Below, piece by piece: positions 1-14,300 of a stretch of 64,000 nt of DNA. Origin of the DNA: Symbiodinium natans (taxonomy: Eukaryota > Sar > Dinophyceae > Suessiales > Symbiodiniaceae); assembly GCA_905221605.1 (NCBI GenBank), contig CAJNDS010000090.1:1-64000 (forward strand), given 5' to 3'. The stretch's first letter is position 1. Each line of letters opens with the position of its first letter. The position numbers and the translations under genes were made by a program. The notes under the pieces were generated by a model. It made no database searches. It had not been told where the DNA came from and saw nothing but the letters and a program-made list of their open reading frames with translations.

Positions 1-454
1 TGGCTCGGACGTCTTCTTGTTGGCAACCAGCTCCAAGAATGCGGCGAACGCAAGGATCTGGGCCCAGCCCTCCTTGGGCACCACGGAGATGGCCTTGAGG
101 CCGTTGGGGACATCAGCGAACTTCAAGTTGTTGGATGGGGAGAGGTAGCCGTCGAACTTGAAGTACTCTGGGACGATGTACCCCATTGTCGCAAACATGG
201 ACACACGTCCGTGCTTGATCTCGACCTCACGACGACGCTTGAAGACCTCGATGTCAAGGTCCTTGGAGAACCCGAGGGGATCCCAGAATCCGAGAGGCGC
301 CTGATCACCGGTGACTCCTTCGAAGCCGGTCTTGGGCTTCTCCCACTCAGGCAGGGTGTTGTAACCGGGGCTCATCAAGCCGCTGCGGAGAGGAGAGTCC
401 GTGTAGTTGGCCCAGTCACCCCACGCGGAGCCAGTGAGCCCGTCCTGGAACATC
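1..454 (-). CDS. Gene IV, gamma LHC unit (exon 42, cut by window edge)
   Basis: First 454 nt of a gamma exon, from [14 protein letters not shown] (split codon at 454) to ...KKTSEP at position 1, in one open frame. Nearly identical to 29809-30479 and 53162-53832. The acceptor intron (455-682) differs in sequence from the introns before the other two gamma exons. Confidence 0.88.
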
Positions 455-3400
455 CTGGGCACGATGAACATGACATTGAGGGTTTCATGAGTGCTCTTGA
501 GGCGTCTTGCTGCCACGCGGGCATATTCGGTCTCGCCTAGCGCAGCATGCTCTTGATTACCACAACTTAGGATGTTCCCCCTCATGCTAACAACCCTTGA
601 TAGGAGATACTATAATCCCTATTATGGACTCTTAGTAGAAGTGGGAGCATCCCAAACCACAACTCTTGGCTTGCCGGGCTGCATGCCCATGATGGCCATC
701 ATGGCCAGGCGCCCGTTCGCCAACTCCGCTGACAACTTGCGAGTGCGCGCCTTCGGTTTTCGGTTTAGGGTTTAGGGATTAGGGTTTAGGGTTTCGGGTT
801 TCGGGTTTAGGGTTTAGGGCAAGGGGAGCTATTGAGGCCTGACACAAGCAGAACATTAACATAACAGACGAACTGAACATCACTTAACTTAGCAGCCCTG
901 GCCTCAGACATAAGTAACAAATACATCCGAGATTGTCATGACAAAAGCTGCAGCCGCTTGCAAGAGGCTCTTCAGACTTCCAATTGCCGTCATTCTGATA
1001 CGACACTTCGATTCCGGGGCTTCTGTACATCAGGGCTTCCGGACTTAAGCGCTCGGACCTTGAAACTCCAAAAGGAAGCAACCCCAAAGAAGCCAGTGAC
1101 AAAGAGGCTGCCTGGATTTGGCTTTCCTTCTTGTGTTGGAAGTCGCCAGAAATCTTTGATTGGGCGTTGTTGGTGCTTGCACCGGCAGCCGTTTTCGGGC
1201 CCTGCCATATCTTCGCTTGCTTCATCTTCGGAGGCTTCGTATGACGAAATGACATTGAGCCCTGAGTTTGCGCTCACCCTAAACTCTAAACCTTAAACCC
1301 TAAACCCTAAACCCTAAACCCTAGACCCTAAACCCTAACCCTAAACCCTAAACCGCAAGCCCGAAACCCTAAGCCCATGCAGCTTGAGACAAGAACCGCC
1401 AGGGCCTGGCCAGGCCCTGGCGGTTCTTGTCTCAAGCTGCATGGGCTTAGGGTTTAGGGTTTAGGGTTTAGGGACTTTTCCTGTGTTTTGCTCTTCCTGA
1501 GGCCTGCCGAGAAACCCCTAGCTTGAGTTTCTTGCACTTGGCCCCTTGCCTGGAATGTTCACATGTTCATGGGGCTTGCAATGGTATACGTTGGGATGCT
1601 CCCCCTTTTTTCCTAACACAGCCCTCAATAGAATCCCTACTAAGGACCACCAGTACTATGATAATCCCGATTAAGGACTCTTAGTCTAAGGAAACAGCCC
1701 AAGGCATAAGAGTCTAAGGGGGAACCTAAACCCTAAACCCTAAACCCTAAACCCTAAACCCCAAACCCCAAACCCCAAACCCCAAACCCCAAACCCTAAG
1801 CCGCCGTAAACCCTAAACCCTAAACCCTAAACCCTAAACCCTAAACCCTAAACCCTAAACCCCAAACCCCAAACCCCAAACCCCAAACCCTAAGCCGCCG
1901 TAAACCCTAAACCCTAAACCCTAAACCCTAAACCCTAAACCCTAAACCCTAAACCCTAAACCCTAAACCCCAGGCTTCAAGCCTCGGGGTCGGCCACGGG
2001 CTTCAGGAAACCCAGGCCCAGGTTGCCCTTGCCGTAGTTGCCAGGCTCGTCGCCCACCTAGGGTTTAGGGTTTAGGGTTTAGGGTTTAGGGTTTAGGGTT
2101 TAGGGTTTTAGGGTTTAGGGTTTTAGGGTTTTAGGGTTTTAGGGTTTTAGGGTTTTAGGGTTTTAGGGTTTCAGGGTTTTAGGGTTTTAGGGTTTTAGGG
2201 TTTTAGGGTTTTAGGGTTGAAAAGAGAGGGGTGACCCTGAGCAGACCCTAGGGGCTTCGGGTTTAGGGTTTAGGTTAGGGGCCTGAGTGATTAGAATAGG
2301 GCTTTGTTACCAAGGGACGCTAGAATAATCCTAGAAAACTAGCAACTACTTCGACCCCCAGATTACCCTCACCGTCATGCCAGCCGCTGATGCTGCCCAG
2401 GTGCGGGCTTGTTGATGAAGAGCTCGTAGCAGCCCAGGAAGGCCACGATCTGACCCCAGCCCTGGCCGGGAACCTGCGCCCATCTCGGAAGCTGGGGACC
2501 GAGAGTGTGTTTCCAAGGGCCGAAACTTTGACACTGTTGCTGCTGCTGCCCTACGATCTCCGAAGTAGCCAGTATGAGGCCACTGTCTTGTACTGAGTTC
2601 TTGTTGTTGAATACAAAGCTTGCGTGCCTTCGTCAACGCTGCGAGACCGTTTGGGATGTCGGTGAACCTGGGCGGGGCGCGGGTTCATGGCAATGCACAC
2701 CCACCCGCACACCCACACCAGCACCCACACCAGCACCCACACCAGCACCCACACCAGCACCCAGACACAGACATAGAAAGACGGACAGACAGACAAACAA
2801 GCAGGCAACGCACGGGCTTTTACATTGATTGCTCACACAAGCAAAAAGGGAAACAGCAACAATGAAGCCAGCAAGGTCCAAACACGCCCCCAACACAGGC
2901 CCTTTGACACTGTGGCCGTCGAGTGGCTTTAGGCCCAGCTTCGGGGAGAGCTCACCAGGCCAGCGGAAGTACTCCGGCACGATGTATCCTCGGCTCTGTC
3001 AGGTCGGTGTGCTGAGGAAGTTGAGAGAACCCCATGTATCCCCGCCCCCAACCCCCCAAGAGCAAAACGAACACCCCCAATTCTAAAATTCGGGTTCAGC
3101 TTTCCAGCGTTTTTGTTTGTCTTCGTGGGACCTTGCAATGCCTGTGCGTCAGCGGCTGCTGTACTAAGACGAAGTTCCGCGAGTCGAGGTCTCAAAGCGC
3201 GAGGCCTATGCAGAAAGGCCCTGACGATTCTTACGAGCACCTCCGCAACATGGATGCTACTTGGAGGTTCATGGGTACAGTAGCCATAAGTAGGGTTGCA
3301 AGTACCCTAAACAAGGTTATAATCAGGTCACCCTACTTACAACCCCACTTATAACTACCCATGAACCTTCAAGTATGGGTCTGCGATGAAGAACCGGTCC

Positions 3401-5225
3401 ATGCCTTTCCTCAAACCTCTTACTTACGAAAGTCCTGAGGCCTGAAGCCGTGCGAGTGCCCTAGAAACGTCGCTTGCGCAAAAGGGCCCTGGAAAGCAAC
3501 TCACCAAACCCCAGGGTGTAGGGTTTAGGGTCTGGGGTTTAGGGTTTAGGGTTTGAGGTTTAGGGTTTAGGGCTTAGGGAATGTGATGCCGAGTAGCCCA
3601 TGGCCGCGTACATGGAGATCCGGCCGTGCCTCGTTAGCCGAGACGTTGAGGCTACAGGATTCTTGAACACTTGGTAGCCCAGGAACCATATTATGATAAG
3701 GGTTTAGGGTCTAGGGTTTAGGGTAACCATATTATAGTAAGCGCACCCTTTTTTGGGTTGGTTACTTTATAAGGGAACCTTGAACCCCAAAAAAGGGACG
3801 AGGGTACCACTGGGCTACCAAGAACAGCTAGGCTTGGGCGCCGCTCGGTTGTGCAACACAGGATGCTAGGGTTCAGGAGTTCGGGCAGAGGCCGAGGGTA
3901 TCGAACTCGGGAAAACAGAGCTTAGCTTTATTTGAATGAGGGTTTGCTCATCGTTGGACTGGATAGGGAAGCGGAAGATGACGCCGATACGTGTACCCTT
4001 GCCTGGGGGTTTAGGGTTTAGGGTTTAGGGTTTAGGGTTTAGGGTTTAGGGTTTAGGGTTTAGGGTTTAGGGTTTAGGGTTTAGGGTTTACTGATGGTCT
4101 GCTTCCGGCTCTTATCACAAGGGGCGATCTGGAGTGTTCGGAAGACTCTGTGTGCATGGCCAAATGGCCTAGAGTACGAGCATACATCAAATCGAGACAT
4201 TTTTGTGCTTTTTTGGGTTTAGGGTTTAGGGTTTAGGGTTCAGGGTTCAGGGTTCAGGGTTCAGGGTTCAGGGTTCAGGGTTCAGGGTTCAGGGTTCAGG
4301 GTTCAGGGTTCAGGGTTTAGGGTTTAGGGTTTAGGGTTTAGGGTTTAGGGTTTAGGGTTTAGGGTTTAGGGTTTAGGGTTTAGGGTTTAGGGTGCCACAA
4401 AGCATACTGTAGTGCATTCGTGTGCAAGTTCGGGCGCGCGGCTTCGTGGCTACAGCTTGCATCATGCCAAGCCAGTCTTGCGCCGCGACATGCTGCACGA
4501 AGCAAGCCATCCATGGTGATTTAGTGTTGTTTTTCGGCGAGGATCTTGATGCCGGTTTTGCACGGAGGATTGTCAGGCCCCAGATGTTTTGTTGTAAACG
4601 ATTGTATTAAGCCGAAAGCGCCAAACCGCAAAAACCCGAGAGACCTGACCGAGGCACTTGAGCTCCACCTCGCGGCGGCGCTTGAACACCTCCGTGTCGC
4701 CGTCCGCCGAGAGACCGAGGGGGTCCCAAAATCCCACGGGGGCCTCTCAGATTCGGTTTAGGGTTTACGGTTTAGGGTAGGAGTCGAATAGTTGAGGGAC
4801 GATACTTCATGCTTTAGATCCTCCTACCCAAGCACAACCCTGAACCACAGGCCAAAAACCAGTGGAACTCCAATTTCAGGCGCCCGCGTGTGAGACTTGC
4901 TGAATAGCACGTGCTGCAATTTGTTCTGCGTGCTTGCAGAAAGGCAAGGTGAGTCAGTCAAAAGCCGATTTCGATGCCCCCAGGTGCCCGAGTTGCGATA
5001 CTTGTCTACCTGCCATGTTTGCCAAGTGTTGCTGCAAACACGCTTGTGCATCAAAACACGCATAGGCACGAGGAAAAAGCACGCCCCAACCTGGCAACCA
5101 AGAAGGCTGAGTCCGAAAACCTTCACTTGGAATGCTCGATAACAGGTGTTGCATGACCCTAAGGCATCGTAGCTGACATTTGGTTTGCCCTGTCCGGTTC
5201 TTCCAGCTTTCGTTGCGCATGAGAA

Positions 5226-5301
<76 letters not shown>

Positions 5302-8300
5302 GAGAGAGAGATATATATATATATATACATGTATATTCTATGTAACTGGCCCCCCAAAAACTGCAAAAACATCATGGCCCAGCCCAGATCCAGGAATCGC
5401 GCCAGCAGGGTTCGAGGCTTGGAGCTTCCCTGTGCCCGATGCGCCCTATGAAATGAAAAGGATTGGGAACCCCAAACGGGGAACCCCAAGAAAATGGCCG
5501 GAATCAGGGTTTAGGGTTTAGGGCTTAGGGTTTAGGGTTTATGAAACGGACCCTGGTAGGTAGATTCCTATTCTCTCCCGACTCTATTCTCGGAGTTCCC
5601 TGCTTGGGGTTCCCATGAAAGTCCGTCCCTCTGCACCCTATCCCTACTTTGGAGTAGACCCTGGAAAAAAAGAATTATACTTTTCAGGCACACGTAGCAA
5701 TCATAGGACCCCAGAACCAAAAAAAAACATCAAAAGCACAGTACCCCTAAACCCTAAATCCTAAACCCTAAAAACCCTCAAAACCCTAAAAACCCTAAAA
5801 ACCTTAAAAGCCCTAAAAACCCAAAACCCAAACCCCTGCTGGCCTGCACGCCCAGCTCACCCTCGAAGGCCCGCAGGGGTGAGGCGGTGTAGAGAGACCA
5901 GTCCTGGGCTGGCCGGCCCTAAACCCTAAACCCTAAACCCTAAACCCTAAACCCTAAACCCTAAACCCTAAACCCTAACTTTGCTATCCAGCTTGCTTAA
6001 GAATTCTGAAGGGGTGTTGGGCTTAGGGTTTACTTAGGGTTTTATGGGGTTTCTAGGGTTTAGGGTTTACGTTTACCCCCCCCCCCCCCCCCCCCCCAAA
6101 AAAAGAAGATAATAAATCCCTATCGCCCAAGAGAAACATATTCTCTTTCTTTTTACGGGTGGGGGCGGGGGGTTCTTAAGTAAATAGTAGTTTAGGGTTG
6201 AGCAGGGCCACGGCCAAGGACTTAACAGGGTTGAGGGGCGGATGCTGGTGCTTTGGGCCCTCAGGCGCTGTCTCTACAGCAATCTGTGGATCTGCACGCC
6301 AAAGCCCCCGAACCTCAATGTCTTGACCAGAGCACGCCCCAGGCGGAGCCAGTGAGGCCATCCTGGAAGAACATACCTGGGGCTTATGCTAACCCAGGCA
6401 ACATGTTGAGCTTGGCCTTCAAGACCTTTCATGCTCTCTATGCTTCTGGGGGGGCCACGCAATCTTCTTACTCACGAACAAGGCAACACGTGACACGTGC
6501 TGAATTTCACATCTTCAGCCCTCGCAGGATAACCATGCAGAGATGAACCTCGGTACGGTCTCGCGTAAATTCTCGTGCCATGCTCAGAACAGGCGGCTGT
6601 TGCACCACGCGGGCAAACGCATGACGAAGGTATTTGCGGCAAGTCCTCTTCGCCTGAAGCTGCAAGCACATTCGGGCATCACTTGGAAAGACTTCCTTGC
6701 GGCAGGGTTCGCCTGTCCCACTGAGCACGTTGCGTCGATTCTCTGCACGGTTTATCGACATCGTACCGCAAAGGACCAAGGTTGAACGCAGGAACAGGCC
6801 GCATTCCGCAGCCCCAGCGATGTTGTTGCGCAACCGACTTAAAGCACTTGACCCGATCGCGACAAGTCGAAGTCCCGCAGCCGAGCCCTGCTTACGCACG
6901 CTGCTGTTAAGTTCGCCAAAGCCAGAGCAAGGCTTGCTCTGGCCTTCGCGGCGCGCACAAGCACCGACCGAAGGGTGTCGGAACAGGCATGCGGGAGCAC
7001 CTACCGCAGCAGTGGCACACCCCAAGCTGATGGTGCCCGGGTGCCGATGATGGCCATCATCGCCAGTCGTCCGTTGGCCAACTCGGCGTTCAACTTCTTC
7101 TTGCGGGCCTGCCAGCTTTGTGAGATTCTATGAGGCAGCCAGAGACTGGTATTCGTCTACAGCACTGCCATGCAAGTTGACCCCCTAAGTCCGCGTGCCG
7201 ACCTCGGGATCCGTGATGCCCGTGCTCATGACTCCCACAGACCTCGGCTCCGGTGGCGCAGGGGGAAGCTTCACTTCGGGGCCCCACAGCGAACTCAAGT
7301 GCCCAATCCCTACCAAGTCGGGCTCTGGCAAGGTGTAAGGTAGGGTTGGGGGCTTCAGGGGTTTCGGGCGTCGATGTCGATGCCCAGAGTGCCAAGTCCA
7401 TGTGGGTGCAAGCGGATTGCAGTAGTATGGACCCATGCAGTTTTGACCCCGCAAATCTTCTACTTTATTCCGCCCTCCAGCCACACAAATCGACCAGCCA
7501 AACTTGAACCTTCTCTGGGATGGGTCAGGGCTGCTTTCTTAAGCTCTCTTGCCCCATGTCGAGAAAACTTCTGCGAGCGGCCGAAGGCCAAGGAAACCGG
7601 CGCCGTAGTTGCCGGGCTCGTTGTCAATCTACGGCCAGGGGCTTTCAAGGGCTTGGCTGGCTGGGTTGATTGTGTCAGGGTTTGGGTCCTGGATTTAGTA
7701 TAAACCCTAAACCCTAAATCCTAAACCCTAAACCCTAAACCCTAAGCCCTACACCAGCCCGAAACAAGGAAGCCCTAAAACCCGTGAACATGAGCCCCGC
7801 GAGCTTGAGGTTCATGGGGCCTCGGGCATCCAGCCGCGTAGACTCTGCAGACAGAGCCCTTACTCCAACCCTAAACCCTAAACCCTAAACCCTAAACCCT
7901 AAACCCCAAAAAGAACGAGCCGGAGGGGTAGTCTTAAGCCATCCTCGCCCTCCGAGCTGTTGTCCCTGAATTGAGCCGTCAGATCTGCAACCTATACACC
8001 TGAACCCCACTCCCCAACAAATCCTCAAACCCTAAACCCTGCACCCTAAACAACCCTAAGCCCTAAGCCCTAAACTTGAACCCTAAACCCTCAGCGCTAA
8101 ACTAGCCCCCATCCCCCCCCCCCCCTCCGGGCACCTGCTCATTGTAGACGTTCACCTCCACGATGCCCGCGAAGCCCACGATCTGCAGCCAGCCGAAGGT
8201 GGGCACCTCGGCCACAGCGAGCTTCGGGTCAGGATTGGGTGGTTCGGGATCATGGGGCTTGGCGTTTAGGGCTCATGGGTTGAGGGTTTAGGCTGCAGGG

Positions 8301-11300
8301 TTCCACAGCCTTGGAGCTCGTATGAGCTAGGGTAGCAGTCTACAACCTGAAGTCTCATTTTCAGAAGAAGGGGAGAGCAGGAAGGGCGTAGTCACTAGCG
8401 GGGGAGGCACTTAGCTCAGCCACAATCCTGAAGCCCCACTTGTCGGCTGCGGCGCTTTGCTCAAAGCGCTCAGGCCATTGGGGACATCTGCGAACCTGCG
8501 CTGGGCGTCTGGAGGGCTGGGGCAGACGGGTGGTGGGGGTGAGAAGTGTTGGCGAGGCTTGATTACGGGAGTGCAAGTATTCAACTCCATGCTTCTGACC
8601 GACTGAAAGTGGTGAAGATAGATGTTGCTTCCCAGCTGGAGCTCAACCATACTCTCATGGACCGACGCACACGATCCAACTGGCAGCAACCTGGCCAAGT
8701 GAATCATCTGCAGTGTTCACACTGATGCCCTGAAACTGTCAGCCGTGGAGCTTGATGTCCAGGTACTTTGAGAGGTAGCCCGGAAAGCGCCAGTATTCCG
8801 GGAGGATGTAGCCAATGGTCGCAAACATGGCCACGCGGCCGTGCCTGGGTGGCAACCAGTGATAGCTTCAGGAGGCCCACCAAACTAGGCCAAGCTTTCT
8901 GGGGTGCTTTGTTGGGTACAGTAGTCACAGGTTTAGGGTTGGAGCTATGGGGGCGCTGTGGTGCGCCGGTGCTGGCGGCTTCTGTCCCTTCCGGTTCCTC
9001 GGCCCAAGCTGCTTGAGCTCGACCTCACGCCGTCGGCTGAAGTCGGACAGGTTGCCGCTAGACGACAGGCCCAGGGGGTCCCAGAAGCCGACCTTCGGAC
9101 GACGCTCGGAGCTTTGCAAGGGTCTAGAGCTTGGGGAAGGAACGACAACGTGCCCCTTGTTTGCAGTATCTCTTGGTGGGTTGAAGCGCAACACGTACCT
9201 AGAAAAGGCCAGGGACTATTCTGACCAACCTAGAATTACCTCAGCAGACATCAACAAAACTAGCAACCCTTCGAAGGACGCCTTTGACACACCTTTCGCT
9301 CGCCGCGTATCAGCGGAACCCTGAACAAAGCCAGGTCGCCGGGGGCTGCACGCCCGTCTCCTCCTCGAAGGCGCGCAGGGGCGAAGCTGTGTAGAGGGAC
9401 CAGTCCTCGGCAGGAGGGCATAAGAGTTGGCATGTTCCCCCCTTATGCTAACAGTCCTTAATCGGAATTGTAGTACCCCCCCCCGCCCCCCTGTTTTAAT
9501 CCCTATTAAGGACTGGTAGGTTTCGGGGGTCATCCCAAGCTTACCACAACTCACGACTGCCGGTGGGCGCTGATGCTTGAGGTACTTTCTACACAGTCTG
9601 GAAACTTTGAAAGCCCATCCCAAACTGCGATGTTCAGTGTCTTTTCGCTTCCCGATGAGTTCACCACACGATGCCTAACCTCGTCATCTCCCACAACAGA
9701 CCCTTCTTCGCGCCCTCGATATCTGCCATGCGTAGCTGCTTAACTAGAACAGCTCAGTTGTATGCACTGGACGTTACCCTTAGACAAGCCTAAGCTGCAG
9801 ACTTCCCCCGAAGCCCCTAACCTCGCCGACTCAAGACAAACGCCTACGACACCAAACCGGTTGTCCCACGTCAAGTACACTAAACCTAAAGAACCCTACG
9901 CCCTGTAAAACCCTTCTAAACCTAAGAGCCCACACCCTCCTAAACCCTAACCTTCTTGACCAGAGGGCGCCCCACGCGGAGCCAGTGAGGCCATCCTGGA
10001 AGAACATACCTGCAAGTTGTCCGTGAATCAAGTTGATTCGTGAGAACTTTTGTACAACGACGACTAACTTCAACAGTCTCTACGGCCCCAAACTCAAAAC
10101 AACCCACGGTTTAGATTCGGGGCTTCCAGTTTGAGTGCTCTTTGGGGGGTGGTTGACAGTTGGGGTGTGTTGGCCCGGCTGAGCACAACACCTCGCACCA
10201 GCCGGGCCCTCCCGATTCGCCGAGCTGCGCAATCCAGCCGCGTGAATCCATGCACCACGGTTTCAAGGTCACTACCTACATTTATCAACCTCCCAAATCA
10301 ACAGGGGTTGTGGGGTAACCGGCTTGAAGCACGGGACGCCCCAACCACGACTAGTCGTGAGTCCCGCAGCCGAGCCCTGCTTACGCACGCTGCCGTTGAG
10401 TTCGCCAAAGCCAGAGCAAGGCTTGCTCTCGACTTCGCGGCGCACATGCGGGAGCACCTACCGCAGCAGTGGCACACCCCAAGCTGATGGCGCCCGGGTG
10501 CCGATGATGGCCATCATCGCCAGTCGTCCATTGGCCAACTCGGCGTTCAACTTCTTCTTGCGGGCCTGCCAGCTTTGTGACATTCTGTGAGGCAGCCAGA
10601 GACTGGTATTCGTCTACAGCACTGCCATGCAAGCTGACCCCTTAAGTCCGCGTGCCGACCTCGGGATCCGTGATGCCCGTGCTCATGACTCCCACAGACC
10701 TCTGCTCCGGTGGCGCAGGGGGAAGCTTCACTTCGGGGCCCAAGCGCGCTCGAGTGCCCAATCCCTAGCAAGCGGACTCTGGTAAGGTGTAGGTTTGAGG
10801 GTTGAGGGCTTCAGGGGTTTCGGGCGTCAATGTCCGCTCCCGCCGCAAAATCGCCCAGCTAAACTTAAACCTTCTCTGGGCAGCTTTCTTGATCTCCTTT
10901 GCCCGATGTCAAGCAAACTTCTGCGAGCGGCCGAAGGCCAAGGAAACCGGCGCCGTAATTGCCGGGCTCGTTGTCGATCTACGGCCAGCTTTCATGGGTG
11001 GCTGGGTTGATTGGGAATCTTAGGCTGGCAGCCTACACCATGGACCATATCCCTAAAACAGCAAAGGTGTGAGGAGTATTGGGCGACCGGATGTTAAGCC
11101 CTCACCTTCAAAGCTACCCTCCACCCCATGCCGGTTGAGACCTGGGGGGGGGGGGTGGGACCACACCAAAAAACGGCTGAGGCTTTGGGGGGGCCCAGGG
11201 TTTAGGGCTTAGGGTCTAGGGTTTGGGGTTTAGGGCTCCGGGCTTTCGGGAGACCCTGAGGCGACTGCACAAGAAGCGGGTTTGATGTCTACGTGGCTGG

Positions 11301-14300
11301 GCCCAGGCCATCCCTGCCCACGCTTCGACGCTGGGCTAGGAGGGAATCTTAGGGATGTGATATAGGGGGCCGGCGTCGGAAGAATTACTAGTAGCATTCC
11401 CCGATGGTTCCTTTATACGAGGATAGCCCCCCGAAGCCCTGTTCTAAGGCCCGAGAGTATTTCATTGGAAGGGGCCTTGTTTGGTAGTTTATTCACTATT
11501 TCTATTTCAGTTATAGAAGGATTATAATGGCAGAAGATTGGCAATCGCGCAGGCTCTGGCCCGGAAGTTCGAACCACCGAGCCGTGAACAAAAATCGTCG
11601 CCTTAACGTTGAAGCCATCCTCGCCTCGGGCCCCCGCCCCCCGCCCTTCTCGATTGATACAAGCGCTTGAAATAACATTGAAACCCGGAAAACGTCCGCA
11701 ATACCGAAACCCTGAAAACCCAACAAATCCTCAACCCTAAACCCTGAACCCTAAACAACCCTAAGCCCTAAGCCCTAAACCCTAAACCCTGTAAGCCCTA
11801 AACCCCCACCCCCCCCCCCCTCCGGGCACCTGCTCATTGTAGACGTTCACCTCCACGATGCCCGCGAAGCCCACGATCTGCAGCCAGCCGAAGGTGGGCA
11901 CCTTGGGGCCCAGGGCTTCTTGAGGGTTTAGGGTTTAGGGTTTAGGGTTTAGGGTTTAGGGTTTAGGGTTTAGGGTTTAGGGTTTAGGGTTTAGGGTTTA
12001 GGGTTTAGGGTTTAGGGTTAGGGGACATGCGGGATCCTGAGCTCAGGAGTTCTAGGACCTCGGGATCATGAGCTTAGGAGTTATAGGACTTAGGGGATCA
12101 TGAGCTTAGGAGTTATAGGACTTAGGGGATCGTGGGTTTAGGAGCTTTAGGACTTAATCAGGGACAACGGGGTGTCTAACGTTCTAGGGTCGTAGGGTTC
12201 TAGGCCCTAAGCACACAAAGAGATGCTTCAGGCTAGGGGACCATGGCTTCAAGGTTTAGGGGGGGTTGAGGGCTTGCAGCTGGAGGCTTGCAAATCTTGG
12301 GGCAACCCCTGCGCTGTCTTGAGGTCTTGAAGGGTGTTCCCCACGCTGGTGTCCCCTGAGCAGCAAACGCTAAACAACTTATGGCCTAGCCACCAAGCTC
12401 CCAGATTCGTACCCGAAAATAGGTCGCTCGACTGCTAGATGTGTTCGCGTATCCCTACGCACCCAGATTTCAGAAGAAACGGGGAGAGGCGGAGGGGCAA
12501 GCGCTTAGTTCAGCGGTGGTATAACGGTGTGAAACCTGAAGCCCCACTTGTCGGCTGCGGCGCTTTGCTCAAAGCGCTAAGGCCATTGGGGACATCTGCG
12601 AACCTGCGCTGGGCGTCTGGAGGGCTGGGGCAGACGAGTGGAATTAAGGGGTGAGCAGCGTTAGGGAGGCTTGTCACAAGAAGCGAAGAAATAGGTAATT
12701 ATACAGGAGCCCAAGCACTCAAATCCACATGCTTCTGACGACTGAGAATCGCTTCTAGGGCTCTTCAATTGAAGCTTCACTCATCGACACGGCCAAGGGA
12801 AATCTTGCACTGTCGGCTCACTGGCCTATAACGATCATCTGTTCACACTGATGCCCTGAAACTGTCAGCCGTGGAGCTTGATGTCCAGGTACTTTGAGAG
12901 GTAGCCCGGAAAGCGCCAGTATTCCGGGAGGATGTAGCCAATGGTCGCAAACATGGCCACGCGGCCGTGCCTGGGTGGCAACCAGTGATAGCTTCAGGAG
13001 GCCCACCAAACTAGGCCAAGCTTTTTGGGGTGCTTTGTTGGGTACAGTAGTCACAGGTTTAGGGTTGGAGCTATCGGGGCGCTGTGCGCCGGTGCTGGCG
13101 GCTTCTGTCCCTTCCGGTTCCTCGGCCCAAGCTGCTTGAGCTCGACCTCACGCCGTCGGCTGAAGTCGGACAGGTTGCCGCTAGACGACAGGCCCAGGGG
13201 GTCCCAGAAGCCGACCTTCGGACGACGCTCGGGACATGGGTTTAGGGCTTCATAGAGGAACGCCAATGATGCGACGAGTTCAAGCGCAGAAAAAGCTCCT
13301 GGACAAGACCATCGACCAGTTGACTAAAACCACAAAGACGTTTACCTGAGCACATAATTTGGATGCGACATCAGTGGGAACGCGGCACTTCTGGGAATCT
13401 CCGGCGAAGCCTTTGAACGCATGGACAGGTTGAGCCCTACGCATGATGAAACCCCCCCCCCCCAAGCCAGGTCGCCGGGGGCTGCACGCCCGTCTCCTCC
13501 TCGAAGGCACGCAGGGGTGACTCCGTGTAGAGGGACCTGTCCACATTTGACGGGTTTACTTTCTGGTGTTCGCGTCCTATTGTCGGCTCGGGTTTGAGGA
13601 GAGCATTGTATTGAGCATCCTTTTCTCCAGCCGTCCAGCCATAAGAAGCTCATGGGGTGTGTCCATCAGCTAGATGAATGTCGGGCAGGCGAGCTGGAGG
13701 ATGCACAGACGGGCTCACTGTGCTTATCGACATGATGAAGCTGATGTCCAACACCATATTTCAAGGACCGGATATCAGCTCGAACTCTTGTACAGCTACA
13801 AACCCCCCTTCAACCCTCCACCCAAAGCCAGACATTCCAACCAAGCGGCCAGTCACCCCATGCGGAGCCTGCGGGCAATGCACGGTGCTCTTGTGCTGTG
13901 CAAGTATAATAACCTTCGCTCAATGCCCCCTAAAACTTATACATCTAAACCTGTGAGCTCACGGATCCCACCGAAAAACACCAGACTAAATCTGTTTGTA
14001 CGAGACCAATGAAGCTGCCTACATCTGCCTACTTTATCCCATAGAACCTCGACAGGATTATCTACCTGTGGGCCAGTCTGAAGGAAGGAGCATATTGTGG
14101 AAGACATAAGGGAGTTAGGATACATACTACAAGGTTCTATCCGAATCTGGGGATTCTATTTGGGAACACCCCTCCTGCACTCCCCCTAAGTACTGGGGCA
14201 GAAGGTTCGGGCCTGTGAGTCCATCCTGGTAGAACATGCCTTAGCTGCCCGGCATCCTGGTCCAAGATATCTGTGGGCACACGACGCGAGATTCCAGTGC

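Noticed and set aside
1725-1970. CRISPR-like array
   Set aside because: Units are contiguous 7-mers without unique spacers of constant length, in a eukaryotic intron.
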